From Massilia alkalitolerans DSM 17462 (lineage in GTDB: Bacteria > Pseudomonadota > Gammaproteobacteria > Burkholderiales > Burkholderiaceae_D), in NCBI RefSeq assembly GCF_000427785.1, contig NZ_ATYR01000012.1, forward strand, positions 1 through 64,000: a stretch of DNA of 64,000 nucleotides, given 5' to 3'. Below the pieces are notes generated by a model that ran no database searches, was not told the DNA's origin, and saw nothing but the letters and a program-made list of their open reading frames with translations. Position 1 is the stretch's first letter. Each line of letters starts with the position of its first letter. A program made the translations under genes and the position numbers. Positions 44,671 through 58,095 of this stretch are shown in pieces.

Positions 44671-45302
44671 TCCGCGTGATATTGGCCGACGACCAGACCC
44701 TGGTACGCAGCGGCATCCGCGGCCTGCTCGACCTGACGGACGACATCCGCGTGGTCGCGGAGGCGGAAGACGGCGCCGACGCCAGACGGGTGCTGGCCCG
44801 GCAGTCCGCCGACGTCCTGCTGCTCGACGTGCGCATGCCCGGCTGCGGCGGGATCGAGCTGCTGCGCGCACCCGGCGGCGCCCTGCCGCCGACGATCATG
44901 CTGACCACCTTCGACGACGAGGATGCCCTGTTCGAGGCCATGCGGCTCGGCGCGCGCGGCTTCGTGCTCAAGGACATTTCACTTGAACGCCTGGCCGCCG
45001 GCATCCGCTCCGTGGCGGCGGGCGGCACGCTGTTCCGGCCCGCACTGACGGAGCGCATCCGCTCCTCCTTCGAGCGCGGCCACGCGGCCACGGGGCCCGC
45101 GCCCGCCACTGGAGTGCTCACGCCGCGCGAGACCGACGTGCTGGCGCTGGTGGCCGCGGGCCTGAGCAATGCCGAGATCGCCGACCACCTGGGCGCGAGC
45201 GAAGGCACCGTCAAGAACCACGTCTCCAGCATCCTGTCGAAACTGGGCGTGCGCGACCGCGTGCGCGCGGTCCTGCGCGGCATCGAGCTGAGCCTGATCT
45301 GA
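44667..45302 (+). CDS. NarL/FixJ-type response regulator
   Basis: The 211-residue protein has a receiver domain (ILADDQTLVRSG; phospho-acceptor Asp 54 in LLLDVRMPG; Lys in VLKDIS) and a LuxR-type HTH (LTPRETDVLALVAAGLSNAEIADHLGASEGTVKNHVSSILSKL). It starts with GTG overlapping the kinase stop, so both are made from one message. Targets are unknown; the MgtC gene that follows is on the opposite strand. Confidence 0.93.
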   Translation: MIRVILADDQTLVRSGIRGLLDLTDDIRVVAEAEDGADARRVLARQSADVLLLDVRMPGCGGIELLRAPGGALPPTIMLTTFDDEDALFEAMRLGARGFVLKDISLERLAAGIRSVAAGGTLFRPALTERIRSSFERGHAATGPAPATGVLTPRETDVLALVAAGLSNAEIADHLGASEGTVKNHVSSILSKLGVRDRVRAVLRGIELSLI

Positions 45303-45310
45303 ACTAGCGC

Positions 45311-45802
45311 TTACTCCCTCGCCCTGGTTGATTCATCCTTGGGCGTGATCCGCAGGATCGCCAGGATGATCAGCGCGAACAGGGCGCTGAGCACGGCGGT
45401 CGATTCGCGTCCCATGCCGGCGGCGATGCCGACAGCCGCGGTCAGCCACACGCTGGCGGCCGTGGTGACGCCCTTGATGTCTTCCTTCTGGTGATGCTTG
45501 AGGATGGCGCCGGCGCCGATGAAGCCGATGCCCGCGGTGACGCCCTGCAGGACGCGCGAAATGTCGCTGATCTCCATGCCCGCCTGCAGCGGGATCAGGA
45601 CGAACAGGGCCGAACCGAGCGACACCAGCATGTGGGTGCGCAGGCCGGCCGAGGCGCCGACCGATTCGCGCTCGTAACCGAGCATCCCGCCGAGCACGAC
45701 CGCCACCAGCAGGCGCACCACGATGCGCGTGATGTCCTCGACGTTGCCGAGGTCCGAAAATTCATGCTGTATCGTCAGCCAGCTCCGCTCTACCCAATCC
45801 AT
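45311..45802 (-). CDS. MgtC/SapB family membrane protein
   Basis: The 163-residue protein has about five helices with the MgtC core: LLVAVVLGGMLGYERESVGASAGLRTHMLVSLGSALF, GIGFIGAGAILKHHQKEDIKGVTTAASVWLTAAVGIAAGMG. Salmonella MgtC affects Mg2+ stress and the F-ATPase; many environmental homologues are uncharacterised. It lacks the C-terminal cytoplasmic domain of Salmonella MgtC. GGAGGAG precedes the chosen start at 45802. Confidence 0.9.
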   Translation of the reverse strand: MDWVERSWLTIQHEFSDLGNVEDITRIVVRLLVAVVLGGMLGYERESVGASAGLRTHMLVSLGSALFVLIPLQAGMEISDISRVLQGVTAGIGFIGAGAILKHHQKEDIKGVTTAASVWLTAAVGIAAGMGRESTAVLSALFALIILAILRITPKDESTRARE

Positions 45803-45869
45803 CCTGCTCCTCCCGAACACATCCGGGAATGATGCCACTTAAACAAGAACGGTGGCGTTCGGCTGACAA

Positions 45870-47108
45870 TCAACCCACGACACCCGCCCGTTCCAGCATC
45901 GCATGCAGCAGCACGTTGCATCCCGCCTCCAGGTGGGCCGGCTGGGCGTCCTCGATCTCGTTGTGGCTGATGCCGTCCTTGCAGGGCACGAAGATCATGC
46001 CGGACGGCGCCACCCTGGCGGCGTAGATGGCGTCGTGGCCGGCGCCAGAGACCACATCCATGCTCGAATAGCCCAGCTTTTCGGTGGCGGCGCGCACTGC
46101 GTTCACGCAATCCGGGTGGAAGGGGCAAGGCGGGTAGTAGGACACCCGCTCGACCTCGATGGCCAGGCCGCTGTCCTTGCGGGTGTTGGCCACGAAGGCC
46201 AGCATCTCTTCGTGCATGGTGTTGAGCAGCGCGTCGTTCACGTTGCGCAGGTCGATGCTGAACTTGACCTGCCCGGGGATCACGTTGCGGCTGTTCGGGA
46301 ACACCTGCACCATGCCCACCGTCCCGCGTCCATAGGGCGGGTAGCGGTTCGCGATGGCGACCACTTCCTGCATGATCGACGTCGCCACCTGCAGCGCGTC
46401 GCGCCGCAGTCCCATCGGGGTCGGGCCGGCATGCGCTTCCATGCCGGTCACGGTGCAGTCGTACCACGACAGGCCCATCACGGCCGGCACCACGCCGATC
46501 ACCTTGTCCGCGTCTTCCAGCACCGGTCCCTGCTCGATGTGGGTCTCGAAATAGGCGCCGATCGGATGCTTGCCGGGCACTTCGTCGCCCAGGTAGCCGA
46601 TGCGTTCCAACTCCTCGCGCACGCTCTTGCCTTCGGTATCGACCGCCGCATAGGCCGTCTCCAGGCTGAAGGCGCCGCAGAACACGCCCGACCCCATCAT
46701 CACCGGCACGAAGCGCGAGCCTTCCTCGTTGGTCCAGAAGGCGACCTCGATCGGCGCCTCGGTCTGGATCTTGCGGTCGTTCAGGGTACGCACCACCTCC
46801 AGCCCAGCCAGCACGCCGTAGTTGCCGTCGAACTTGCCGCCGGTCGGCTGGGTGTCGACGTGGCTCCCGGTGACGATCGGCAGCGCGGACGGGTTGCGCC
46901 CTTCACGCCGCATGAAGACATTGCCGATCTGGTCGACCGTGACTTCCAGCCCCGCCTCGCGGCCCCAGCGCACGACCAGGTCGCGGCCCTGGCGGTCCAG
47001 GTCCGTCAGCGCCAGGCGCTTGACGCCGCCCTTGTCCGTGGCGCCGATCGCGGCCAGGTCCATCAGCGACTGCCACAGGCGCTCGCCATTGATACGCAGT
47101 TCGTCCAT
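45870..47108 (-). CDS. Zn-dependent N-carbamoyl (beta-)amino acid amidohydrolase
   Basis: The 412-residue M20 enzyme of the hydantoinase/carbamoylase type carries GSHVDTQPTGGKFDGNYGVLAGLEV, FWTNEEGSRFVP, ETHIEQGPVLED, AHAGPTPMGLRRDA and SGAGHDAIYAARVAPSGMIFVP. Placed after dihydropyrimidinase it is best read as beta-ureidopropionase: it frees beta-alanine or beta-aminoisobutyrate from the N-carbamoyl form, with CO2 and ammonia. It is the last gene of the minus-strand pyrimidine cluster, 15 nt after hydA. Confidence 0.92.
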   Translation of the reverse strand: MDELRINGERLWQSLMDLAAIGATDKGGVKRLALTDLDRQGRDLVVRWGREAGLEVTVDQIGNVFMRREGRNPSALPIVTGSHVDTQPTGGKFDGNYGVLAGLEVVRTLNDRKIQTEAPIEVAFWTNEEGSRFVPVMMGSGVFCGAFSLETAYAAVDTEGKSVREELERIGYLGDEVPGKHPIGAYFETHIEQGPVLEDADKVIGVVPAVMGLSWYDCTVTGMEAHAGPTPMGLRRDALQVATSIMQEVVAIANRYPPYGRGTVGMVQVFPNSRNVIPGQVKFSIDLRNVNDALLNTMHEEMLAFVANTRKDSGLAIEVERVSYYPPCPFHPDCVNAVRAATEKLGYSSMDVVSGAGHDAIYAARVAPSGMIFVPCKDGISHNEIEDAQPAHLEAGCNVLLHAMLERAGVVG

Positions 47109-47123
47109 GCTGGTCTCCTCGCA

Positions 47124-50040
<2,917 letters not shown>

Positions 50041-50101
50041 GGGGGGACTCTCCTCGTCGGTTGCGAAAATGTGCGACCGAGTGTAGCGCAATCGTACTTA
50101 C

Positions 50102-50197
50102 GTAGGGTGGACGGCTTCGCCGTCCGCGCGTTCAACGCACGCGAGCGTGTCTGCAAGCGTGATTTGAACGCGCGGGCGGGAGACCCGCCCACCCTAC
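50102..50197. repeat. Paired-hairpin dispersed element, copy C
   Basis: GTAGGGTGG (50102-50110) and CCACCCTAC (50189-50197) are the inverted ends; the left hairpin GGACGGCTTCGCCGTCC equals that of copy B, the right hairpin (GGGCGGGAGACCCGCCC) equals the left one of copy A with a one-base change. The inner pair GCGCGTTCAA / TTGAACGCGC also matches copy B. It ends 4 nt past the preA stop and lies inside the pyrimidine cluster. Confidence 0.85.
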
Positions 50198-50201
50198 AAC
50201 A

Positions 50202-51482
50202 TCAAACGGCTACTGCCTCCGCCCTCGGGTTGCGCGGGTCCTGCGTCCAGTTCATATAGGGCTTGCCGGTGTCCTGCGGCCCCATGGTGATGCAGTCCTC
50301 CACCGGACAGGTGATCTCGCACAGGTTGCAGCCGACGCATTCGGCGTCCTTCACCTCGTAGCGGCGCGTGCCCGCATCGTCGACCAGGCGCGCGATCGCC
50401 TGGTGCGAGGTGTCCTCGCAGGCGACGTAGCACTTGCCGCACTTGATGCACTTGTCCTGGTCGATCCGGGCGATCACCTGGTAGTTCATGTCCAGGTACT
50501 TCCAGTCCGTCGTGTTCTGCACCGCCTTGCGCGAGAAGGCCGCGATGTCGGGATAGCCCTTGCTGTCCATCCAGCGCGACAGGCCGTCCTTCATCTCTTC
50601 GACGATGCGGAAACCGTGCAGCATCGCGGCCGTGCACACCTGCACGCTGCCGGCGCCCAGCGCGATGAACTCGGCCGCGTCGCGCCAGTTGCCGATGCCG
50701 CCGATGCCCGAGATCGGCAAGTTGCGCGTGGCCGGGTCGCGCGCGATCTCGGCCACCATGTTCAGGGCAATCGGCTTGACCGCCGAGCCGCAATAGCCGC
50801 CGTGGGTGCTGGCCCCGCCGACGATCGGGAAGGCCACCATGCGGTCGAGATCCAGGTGGGTGATCGAGTTGACCGTGTTGATCAGGGACACCGCATCCGC
50901 GCCGCCGGCCAGCGCGGCGCGTGCCGGATGGCGCACGTCGGTGATGTTCGGGGTCAGCTTGACGATCACCGGCAGGCGCGTGTGCTTCTTGCACCAGGCC
51001 GTGACCATTTGCACGTAGTCCGGCACCTGCCCCACCGCCGCGCCCATGCCGCGCTCGGGCATGCCGTGCGGGCAGCCGAAGTTCAGTTCGATGCCGTCGG
51101 CGCCGGTGGCTTCGACCAGCGGCAGGATCGCCGCCCAGGGCGCTTCCTCGCAGGGCAGCATCAGCGAGACGATCAGGGCGCGGTCCGGCCAGTCTTTCTT
51201 GACCTGGGTGATCTCCTGCAGGTTGATTTCCAGGCTGCGGTCGGTGATCAGTTCGATATTATTGAAACCGATGACCTCGCGGTTCTTGCCATAGTGGGCC
51301 GAGTAGCGCGAGGAGACGTTGACCGCCGGCGGATCTTCGCCCAAGGTCTTCCACACCACGCCGCCCCACCCCGCCTCGAAGGCGCGCACGACGTTATAGG
51401 CCTTGTCGGTCGGCGGCGCGGAGGCCAGCCAGAACGGGTTCGGGCTCTTGATGCCGCAGAAATCGATGCTCAGGTCGGCCAT
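50202..51482 (-). CDS. preA: NAD-dependent dihydropyrimidine dehydrogenase, subunit PreA
   Basis: The 426-residue protein has an FMN-binding TIM barrel of the dihydroorotate dehydrogenase type (LSIDFCGIKSPNPFWLASAPPT; ELNFGCPHGMPERGMGAAVG; KLTPNITDV) and two C-terminal 4Fe-4S motifs, CIKCGKCYVACEDTSHQA and CVGCNLCEITCPVEDCI. With PreT it reduces uracil or thymine using NADH. Its start overlaps the preT end by 13 nt. The loop residue corresponding to the mammalian catalytic Cys appears to be Val (GMGAAVGQ). Confidence 0.95.
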   Translation of the reverse strand: MADLSIDFCGIKSPNPFWLASAPPTDKAYNVVRAFEAGWGGVVWKTLGEDPPAVNVSSRYSAHYGKNREVIGFNNIELITDRSLEINLQEITQVKKDWPDRALIVSLMLPCEEAPWAAILPLVEATGADGIELNFGCPHGMPERGMGAAVGQVPDYVQMVTAWCKKHTRLPVIVKLTPNITDVRHPARAALAGGADAVSLINTVNSITHLDLDRMVAFPIVGGASTHGGYCGSAVKPIALNMVAEIARDPATRNLPISGIGGIGNWRDAAEFIALGAGSVQVCTAAMLHGFRIVEEMKDGLSRWMDSKGYPDIAAFSRKAVQNTTDWKYLDMNYQVIARIDQDKCIKCGKCYVACEDTSHQAIARLVDDAGTRRYEVKDAECVGCNLCEITCPVEDCITMGPQDTGKPYMNWTQDPRNPRAEAVAV

Positions 51483-52846
51483 GCTGCCTCCGTTTTCGCT
51501 TGGATGTCTTCGTGGATGGCCATTGCAGCCAGCTTGCCGTGCTGGACCGCCTGCACCGTCAGGTCCTGCCCTGGCGCGACGCAGTCGCCGCCGGCATAGA
51601 TGCCGGGCAGCGCGGTGCGGAAGCGATTGTCGATCCAGATGCGCTCGCCCTCGCGCGACAGTTCTCGTGCCAGCGGCTCCTGGAAGCCGTCTTCGCTCAT
51701 GCCCTGGCCGATGGCCTTGAACACGGCGTCGGCCGCGATCTCGACCACGCCGCCGGTACGCACCAGGCGTCCCTCTTCCATGCGGGTCTGTTCGAAGCGC
51801 ATGCCGGATACCCGGCCGCCTTCGTCCAGCAGCACCTCGAGCGGCGCCGCCCAGGTGCGGATGCGCACGAAGTTCGCCTTGGCGATCTCGATCTCGTGGC
51901 CGGTTGCGCTCATCGATTCCAGGCCGCGGCGGTAGACCAGGGTCACGTCCTCGGCACCGAGGCGCTTGATCTGCACCGCCATGTCGATCGCGGTGTTGCC
52001 GGCGCCGATCACGACGGCGCGGCGCGGCACCGGGAGCAGGGACAGATCACTGGCCTGGCGCAGCGCGGCGATGTAGTCGATGGCCGCCATCAGGCCGGGC
52101 GCATCCTCGCCCGTCAGGCCGAGCGCCCGGCTGGTCTGCAAACCGATGCCCAGGAACACAGCGTCGTAGCGGGTGTGCAGCTCGGCCAGGCTCAGGTTGT
52201 CGCCGAGCCGGCGGCCGTATTCGATGTGGATGCCGCCGATCGACAGCAGGAAGTCCACCTCCTGCTGGGCAGAATCACCCGGCAGCTTGTACTTGGCGAT
52301 GCCGTATTCGTTCAGGCCGCCCGCTTTCGGACGCGCCTCGTACACGACGACGTCGTTGCCCAGCATCGCGAGGCGGTGCGCGCAGGACAGGCCGGCCGGA
52401 CCGGCGCCGACCACGGCGATTACCTTGCCGGTGCTTGGTGCGCGCTGGAAGGGATGGCCCTCGAAACGGGCGTTGTCGATGGCGTAGCGCTGCAGCAGAC
52501 CGATGCGCACCGGCTCGCGCTCGGCCGGGTTGTTGCGCACGCAGGCGTGTTCGCACAGGATCTCGGTGGGACACACCCGGGCGCAGCTGCCGCCGAAGAT
52601 GTTCGCCTTCAGGATGCCCGCTGCGGCACCAGTGACGTTCCCGTCATGGATGTTCTTGATGAAGCCGGCGACGTCGATGCCGGTCGGGCAGGCGTTCATG
52701 CAGGGGGCGTCGTAGCAGTACAGGCAGCGCGCCGCCTCGACGGCGGCCTGGCGCGCGCTGAAGGGAGGCGCCAGGTCGGTGAACTGCGCGGCCAGCTCGC
52801 CGTGCGAGCCTGCCGCGGGCGGCAGGTGCTGGAGTGATTCGATCAT
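51470..52846 (-). CDS. preT: NAD-dependent dihydropyrimidine dehydrogenase, subunit PreT
   Basis: The 458-residue flavoprotein resembles the glutamate-synthase small subunit: N-terminal Fe-S cysteines (CLYCYDAPCMNACPTGIDV; GGSCARVCPTEILCEHACV), FAD motif VIAVVGAGPAGLSCAHRLA, NAD motif VVIGAGNTAIDMAVQIKR, and the GGDCVAPGQDLTVQAVQHG FAD segment. It takes NADH electrons and hands them to PreA. The start at 52846 has AAGAAGGG at good spacing. Confidence 0.95.
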   Translation of the reverse strand: MIESLQHLPPAAGSHGELAAQFTDLAPPFSARQAAVEAARCLYCYDAPCMNACPTGIDVAGFIKNIHDGNVTGAAAGILKANIFGGSCARVCPTEILCEHACVRNNPAEREPVRIGLLQRYAIDNARFEGHPFQRAPSTGKVIAVVGAGPAGLSCAHRLAMLGNDVVVYEARPKAGGLNEYGIAKYKLPGDSAQQEVDFLLSIGGIHIEYGRRLGDNLSLAELHTRYDAVFLGIGLQTSRALGLTGEDAPGLMAAIDYIAALRQASDLSLLPVPRRAVVIGAGNTAIDMAVQIKRLGAEDVTLVYRRGLESMSATGHEIEIAKANFVRIRTWAAPLEVLLDEGGRVSGMRFEQTRMEEGRLVRTGGVVEIAADAVFKAIGQGMSEDGFQEPLARELSREGERIWIDNRFRTALPGIYAGGDCVAPGQDLTVQAVQHGKLAAMAIHEDIQAKTEAAWPT

Positions 52847-52912
52847 GTGCATCCCTTCTTGTTGTAGGTCGACGACATGCTGCAGCCCGGCCCTGCTGGG
52901 CATTCACCACCT

Positions 52913-54406
<1,494 letters not shown>

Positions 54407-54410
54407 GTGT

Positions 54411-55727
54411 CTAGTCCAGGTTTTTCAGTATGTTGGCCAGCTTGCCGAACAGCTCGTCGATGTGCTGCTTGTTCAGGATAAGCGGCGGCGACAGGGCGAT
54501 GATATCGCCCGTCACGCGGATCAGGATGCCGTCCGCGAAGGCCTTCTTGAAGGCGCTGTAGGCGCGCGCGCCTGGTTTGCCGGTGATCGGTTCGAGCTCG
54601 ATGCCGGCCACCAGGCCGATCGAGCGCAGGTCGATCACGTGCGGCAGGCCGCGCAGCGAATACAGCGCATCCTCGAAGTAAGGCTGTAGCGATTTCGCAT
54701 TCTCGATGATGCCCTGCTCGCGGAACACCTCGAGCGTGGCGAGCGAGGCCGCGCAGGCCAGCGGGTGGCCCGAATAGGTATAACCGTGGAACAGCTCGAT
54801 GCCGGCCGGCGCTTCCATGAAGGCGTCGTGGATGAAGCGCTTGGAGAACACGGCGCCCATCGGCACCACGCCGTTGGTCAGGCCCTTGGCAGTGGTCATC
54901 ATGTCCGGCTCGACGCCGAAATAATCGCTCGCGAACGGCGTACATAGGCGGCCGAAACCGGTGATGACTTCGTCGAAGATCAGCAGGATGCCGTGCTTGT
55001 CGCAGATCTCGCGCAAGCGCTTCAGGTAACCCTTGGGCGGCACCAGCACGCCGGTGGAGCCGGACACCGGCTCGATGATCACGGCGGCGATGGTCGATGC
55101 GTCGTGCAGCGTGACCAGGCGGTCCAGCTCGTCGGCCAGCTCGGCGCCGAAGTCCGGCTCGCCGCGCGAGAAGGCGTTTTTCGACAGGTTGTGCGTGTGC
55201 GGCAGGTGGTCCACGCCCGGCAGCAGCGGGCCGAAGCTCTTGCGGTTATTGCCGATGCCGCCCACCGACAGGCCGCCGAAGCCGACGCCGTGGTAGCCGC
55301 GCTCGCGGCCGATCAGGCGGGTGCGCCCGCCCTCGCCGCGCGCCCGGTGGTAGGCCAGCGCCATCTTCAGCGCGGTGTCCACCGCCTCGGAACCGGAGTT
55401 GGTATAGAACACGTGGCCGAACTTGTGGCCGGTGTACTCCATCAGCTGCTCGGCCAAGTCGAATGCGGCCGGGTGGCCCATCTGGAAGGTGGGCGCGAAG
55501 TCGAGCTGGCCGACCATCTCGCTCACGGCCTGGGTGATGCGCGGCTGGGCATGGCCGCAGGGCACGCACCAGAGGCCGGCAGTGCCGTCGAGCACGCTGT
55601 TGCCGTCCACATCCTTGTAGTACATCCCCTCGGCTGACACCAGCAGGCGCGGATTGGCCTTGAAGTCGCGGTTATTCGTAAAAGGCATCCAGAATGCGGA
55701 CATCGAGGTGGGCCTGGACTCGTTCAT
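54411..55727 (-). CDS. Omega-amino acid (beta-alanine) -- pyruvate transaminase
   Basis: The 438-residue class III aminotransferase has [24 protein letters not shown] near the N-terminus, the PLP segment [14 protein letters not shown] and the PLP-Lys in TTAKGLTNG (Lys 281). Similarity to beta-alanine--pyruvate transaminase and its position before mmsA point to beta-alanine and beta-aminoisobutyrate as substrates. The start at 55727 has GGGGGAGAGACGC upstream. It is the first gene of the minus-strand catabolic unit. Confidence 0.92.
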   Translation of the reverse strand: MNESRPTSMSAFWMPFTNNRDFKANPRLLVSAEGMYYKDVDGNSVLDGTAGLWCVPCGHAQPRITQAVSEMVGQLDFAPTFQMGHPAAFDLAEQLMEYTGHKFGHVFYTNSGSEAVDTALKMALAYHRARGEGGRTRLIGRERGYHGVGFGGLSVGGIGNNRKSFGPLLPGVDHLPHTHNLSKNAFSRGEPDFGAELADELDRLVTLHDASTIAAVIIEPVSGSTGVLVPPKGYLKRLREICDKHGILLIFDEVITGFGRLCTPFASDYFGVEPDMMTTAKGLTNGVVPMGAVFSKRFIHDAFMEAPAGIELFHGYTYSGHPLACAASLATLEVFREQGIIENAKSLQPYFEDALYSLRGLPHVIDLRSIGLVAGIELEPITGKPGARAYSAFKKAFADGILIRVTGDIIALSPPLILNKQHIDELFGKLANILKNLD

Positions 55728-55759
55728 GCGTCTCTCCCCCGCCATGACGGCGAAAAATT

Positions 55760-55775
55760 TTTACCAGTTGGCAAA
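55760..55775. promoter_or_regulatory. RutR-like operator upstream of the pyrimidine operon
   Basis: TTTACCAGTTGGCAAA matches 11 of 14 fixed positions of the E. coli RutR consensus TTGACCAnnTGGTCAA and keeps the palindrome TTTnCCAnnTGGnAAA. It lies 33 nt before the transaminase start. A RutR-like TetR protein is encoded in the same locus. Confidence 0.65.
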
Positions 55776-55842
55776 ATATTGATCAATAATAGTCAGCAAG
55801 GCAACACTGGCACAGATACACCAAGGGTAAAACCGACCAACC

Positions 55843-55866
55843 GTACAGGCAACGCGACCTGTACAG
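55843..55866. promoter_or_regulatory. Direct GTACAG repeats, candidate MocR site
   Basis: GTACAG occurs at 55843-55848 and 55861-55866, 18 nt apart, between the RutR-like operator and the MocR start. MocR/GabR/PdxR regulators often bind direct repeats near their own start. Confidence 0.4.
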
Positions 55867-55883
55867 TAAATGGAGTGGTGGCG

Positions 55884-57374
55884 ATGGAAGAAGCTGTTGT
55901 GACAGAGGTCATTCCTTCTGAAACCTTGCGATCCAAGTCCAGTATGGCAGGTGACGCACCATGGCCGCTGCTCGCCATCGACCGGAAGGGGCGCGGCAGC
56001 CTGGTCGAGCAGATCGTCGGGACTATCTCGACGATGGTAAACGAGCGCCAGCTCGGTGCCGGTACGAAAATGCCATCGGTTAGACAATTCGCAAAGTGCA
56101 ATGGCGTCAGCACATTCACTGTGGTCGAAGCCTACGAGCGCCTGCATCAGCTGGGGCTGCTGTCCTCGCGCCGCGGATCCGGATTCTTCGTTGCGCGCAG
56201 CGTGCCGCAGGCGCCCTGCTGCGCCCCGAGCGCGTCTCAGCTCAGCCTGCAATCCGAAATCGACGCCCTCGCCCCCGACCTGTACAGTGGGCAGGCCGAG
56301 GCGCTGCCTGTCGGCGCCGGCTGGCTGCCGCCCGAGTGGTATGGAGAAAATACCATCCTCGACGCCGTGCGCCATGCGATGAAGATCCCGGCCAGCCGCC
56401 TGCGCGGCTACGGCCACCCGCTCGGCTTCCCCGCGCTGCGCCAGTACCTCGCCACCAGCTTGTCGGGCGAGCTGTTCGCCGTCGAGCCCGACCAGATCCT
56501 GCTGACCAACGGCGCCACCCACGCCTTCGACCTGGTGCTGCGCACTCTCACGCGGCCCGGCGACGTGGTGCTGGTGGAAGAGCCCGGCTACAGCAACCTG
56601 CTGTCGCTGGTGCGCCACCATGGCTGCATCCCGGTCGGCATCCCGCGCAGCGAGGCCGGGCTGGACATGGAGGAACTGGCGCGCCAGGCCGCCCTGCTGC
56701 ATCCCAAGCTCATGTTCGTCAACACGGTGCTCCAGAATCCGCTCGGCACCTCGCTCTCGCAGGCCCAGGCGCACCGCCTGCTGGCATTGGCCGAGCAGTT
56801 CGATTTCTGGCTGGTGGAAGACGACATCTACCGCGAGCTGGCGGCCGCCGGCGAAGCGTCGCTGGCGGCCATGGATGGGCTGCGCCGCGTGATCCGGGTC
56901 GGCAGCTTTTCCAAGACCCTGTCGCCGGTACTGCGGGTGGGTTCGCTGTGCGCCTCGCACTCCCTGATACCGGAACTGCTGCGCGTGAAGATGGTGGCGG
57001 GCCTGACCACGTCCGAGATCAACGAGCGCGCGGTCTTCCACGCCACCGGCACGCGCGGCTACCGCCGCATGGTCGAGCGTTTGACCAGCCAGCTGGAGGA
57101 CGCGCGCGAACGCGCCCTGGAGGCCCTGCTTGACGTGGGATTGCGTCCGCTGGCGCGGCCGCGCGGCGGCATGTTCGTCAGCGCCGGCTGGGCGGAGACG
57201 CCGACCGCGGCAAGAAACGGCCGCAGTATCGCCGACGCCGCGTTAAGGGCCGGCATCCTGCTGGCGCCGGGCGAATTCTTCACGCAGCGCGAGCCCCAGG
57301 GCATCTGGTTCCGCTTCAATGCCGCCTATGCGGCCGACCCGCAACTGCTCGACTTCCTGCGTGCACAGCGCTGA
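55884..57374 (+). CDS. MocR-type regulator (GntR HTH fused to aminotransferase domain)
   Basis: The 496-residue protein has a GntR winged HTH (about residues 33-100: SLVEQIVGTISTMVNERQLGAGTKMPSVRQF) followed by a fold-type I aminotransferase domain with PLP-Lys 344 in GSFSKTLSP. MocR proteins use PLP and an amino acid or amine as effector; here beta-alanine is a natural candidate. It is divergent from the transaminase gene. The start at 55884 follows GGAG; upstream in-frame codons cross the proposed operators. Confidence 0.92.
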   Translation: MEEAVVTEVIPSETLRSKSSMAGDAPWPLLAIDRKGRGSLVEQIVGTISTMVNERQLGAGTKMPSVRQFAKCNGVSTFTVVEAYERLHQLGLLSSRRGSGFFVARSVPQAPCCAPSASQLSLQSEIDALAPDLYSGQAEALPVGAGWLPPEWYGENTILDAVRHAMKIPASRLRGYGHPLGFPALRQYLATSLSGELFAVEPDQILLTNGATHAFDLVLRTLTRPGDVVLVEEPGYSNLLSLVRHHGCIPVGIPRSEAGLDMEELARQAALLHPKLMFVNTVLQNPLGTSLSQAQAHRLLALAEQFDFWLVEDDIYRELAAAGEASLAAMDGLRRVIRVGSFSKTLSPVLRVGSLCASHSLIPELLRVKMVAGLTTSEINERAVFHATGTRGYRRMVERLTSQLEDARERALEALLDVGLRPLARPRGGMFVSAGWAETPTAARNGRSIADAALRAGILLAPGEFFTQREPQGIWFRFNAAYAADPQLLDFLRAQR

Positions 57375-57381
57375 GGACACC

Positions 57382-58014
57382 ATGGACATCCACGTCACCG
57401 ACAGCGCCAGGCGGCGCGACAAGCTGGAAAGCGCGATCATCAAAGCCGCCACCCGCCTGTTCGCCGAATGCGGCTACGAAGGCACCAGCATCGCCGCGGT
57501 CGCCGAACGGACCGGCATCTCGAAACAGAACCTGTTCTACTACTTCCCGACCAAGCAGGGCCTGTATCAGCGCGTGCTCGACGACGTGCTCGACGACTGG
57601 CTCGAGCGCATGGCCAAGCTTGCCGATGCCGGCGGCGAGCCAAGCGACGTGCTGCGCGCCTACGTCGCCGCCAAGCTGCGCTTCTCGCGCGAACAGCCCT
57701 GGGCCTCGCGTGTGTACGCGATGGAAGTCATCGGCGGCGCCAAGTTCTACGGCGAGCAGATTCGCGCCCGCGTGGTGCCGCTGCTGCGCCGGGACATCGA
57801 GGTCTTCGAGCGCTGGATGGCGGACGGCCGCATCGTCCGCGTGGACGCCACCCACCTGCTGTTCGCGCTGTGGGCCATGACCCAGTCCTACGCCGACTTC
57901 TCGGCCCAGATGGCGCTGGTGCTGGACAAGCCGGAACTCACCGGCGCGGACTTCGAGGATGCCGAGCGCCTGATCGGCGATATGGTGGTGCGGGCGGTGA
58001 CTGCGACCGGTTGA
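57382..58014 (+). CDS. RutR-like TetR family regulator
   Basis: The 210-residue protein has a TetR HTH (IIKAATRLFAECGYEGTSIAAVAERTGISKQNLFYYF) and a C-terminal region resembling E. coli RutR: PWASRVYAMEVIGGAKFYGEQI and HLLFALWAMTQSYADFSAQM. RutR senses uracil and thymine. It starts 7 nt after the MocR stop, so both regulators share one message, which fits control of the adjoining pyrimidine genes. Confidence 0.88.
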   Translation: MDIHVTDSARRRDKLESAIIKAATRLFAECGYEGTSIAAVAERTGISKQNLFYYFPTKQGLYQRVLDDVLDDWLERMAKLADAGGEPSDVLRAYVAAKLRFSREQPWASRVYAMEVIGGAKFYGEQIRARVVPLLRRDIEVFERWMADGRIVRVDATHLLFALWAMTQSYADFSAQMALVLDKPELTGADFEDAERLIGDMVVRAVTATG

Positions 58015-58095
58015 CGGACACCGTGTCCAGAATGTCGTTCTTTCCCGCCGATTGCATATACTTGCATCTTTGCAACTCCGCACGACAGGACGAAC

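Noticed and set aside
58016..58028. GGACACCGTGTCC palindrome before the FG-GAP gene
   Set aside because: Five-base arms are too short to call an operator, and it directly follows the regulator's stop.
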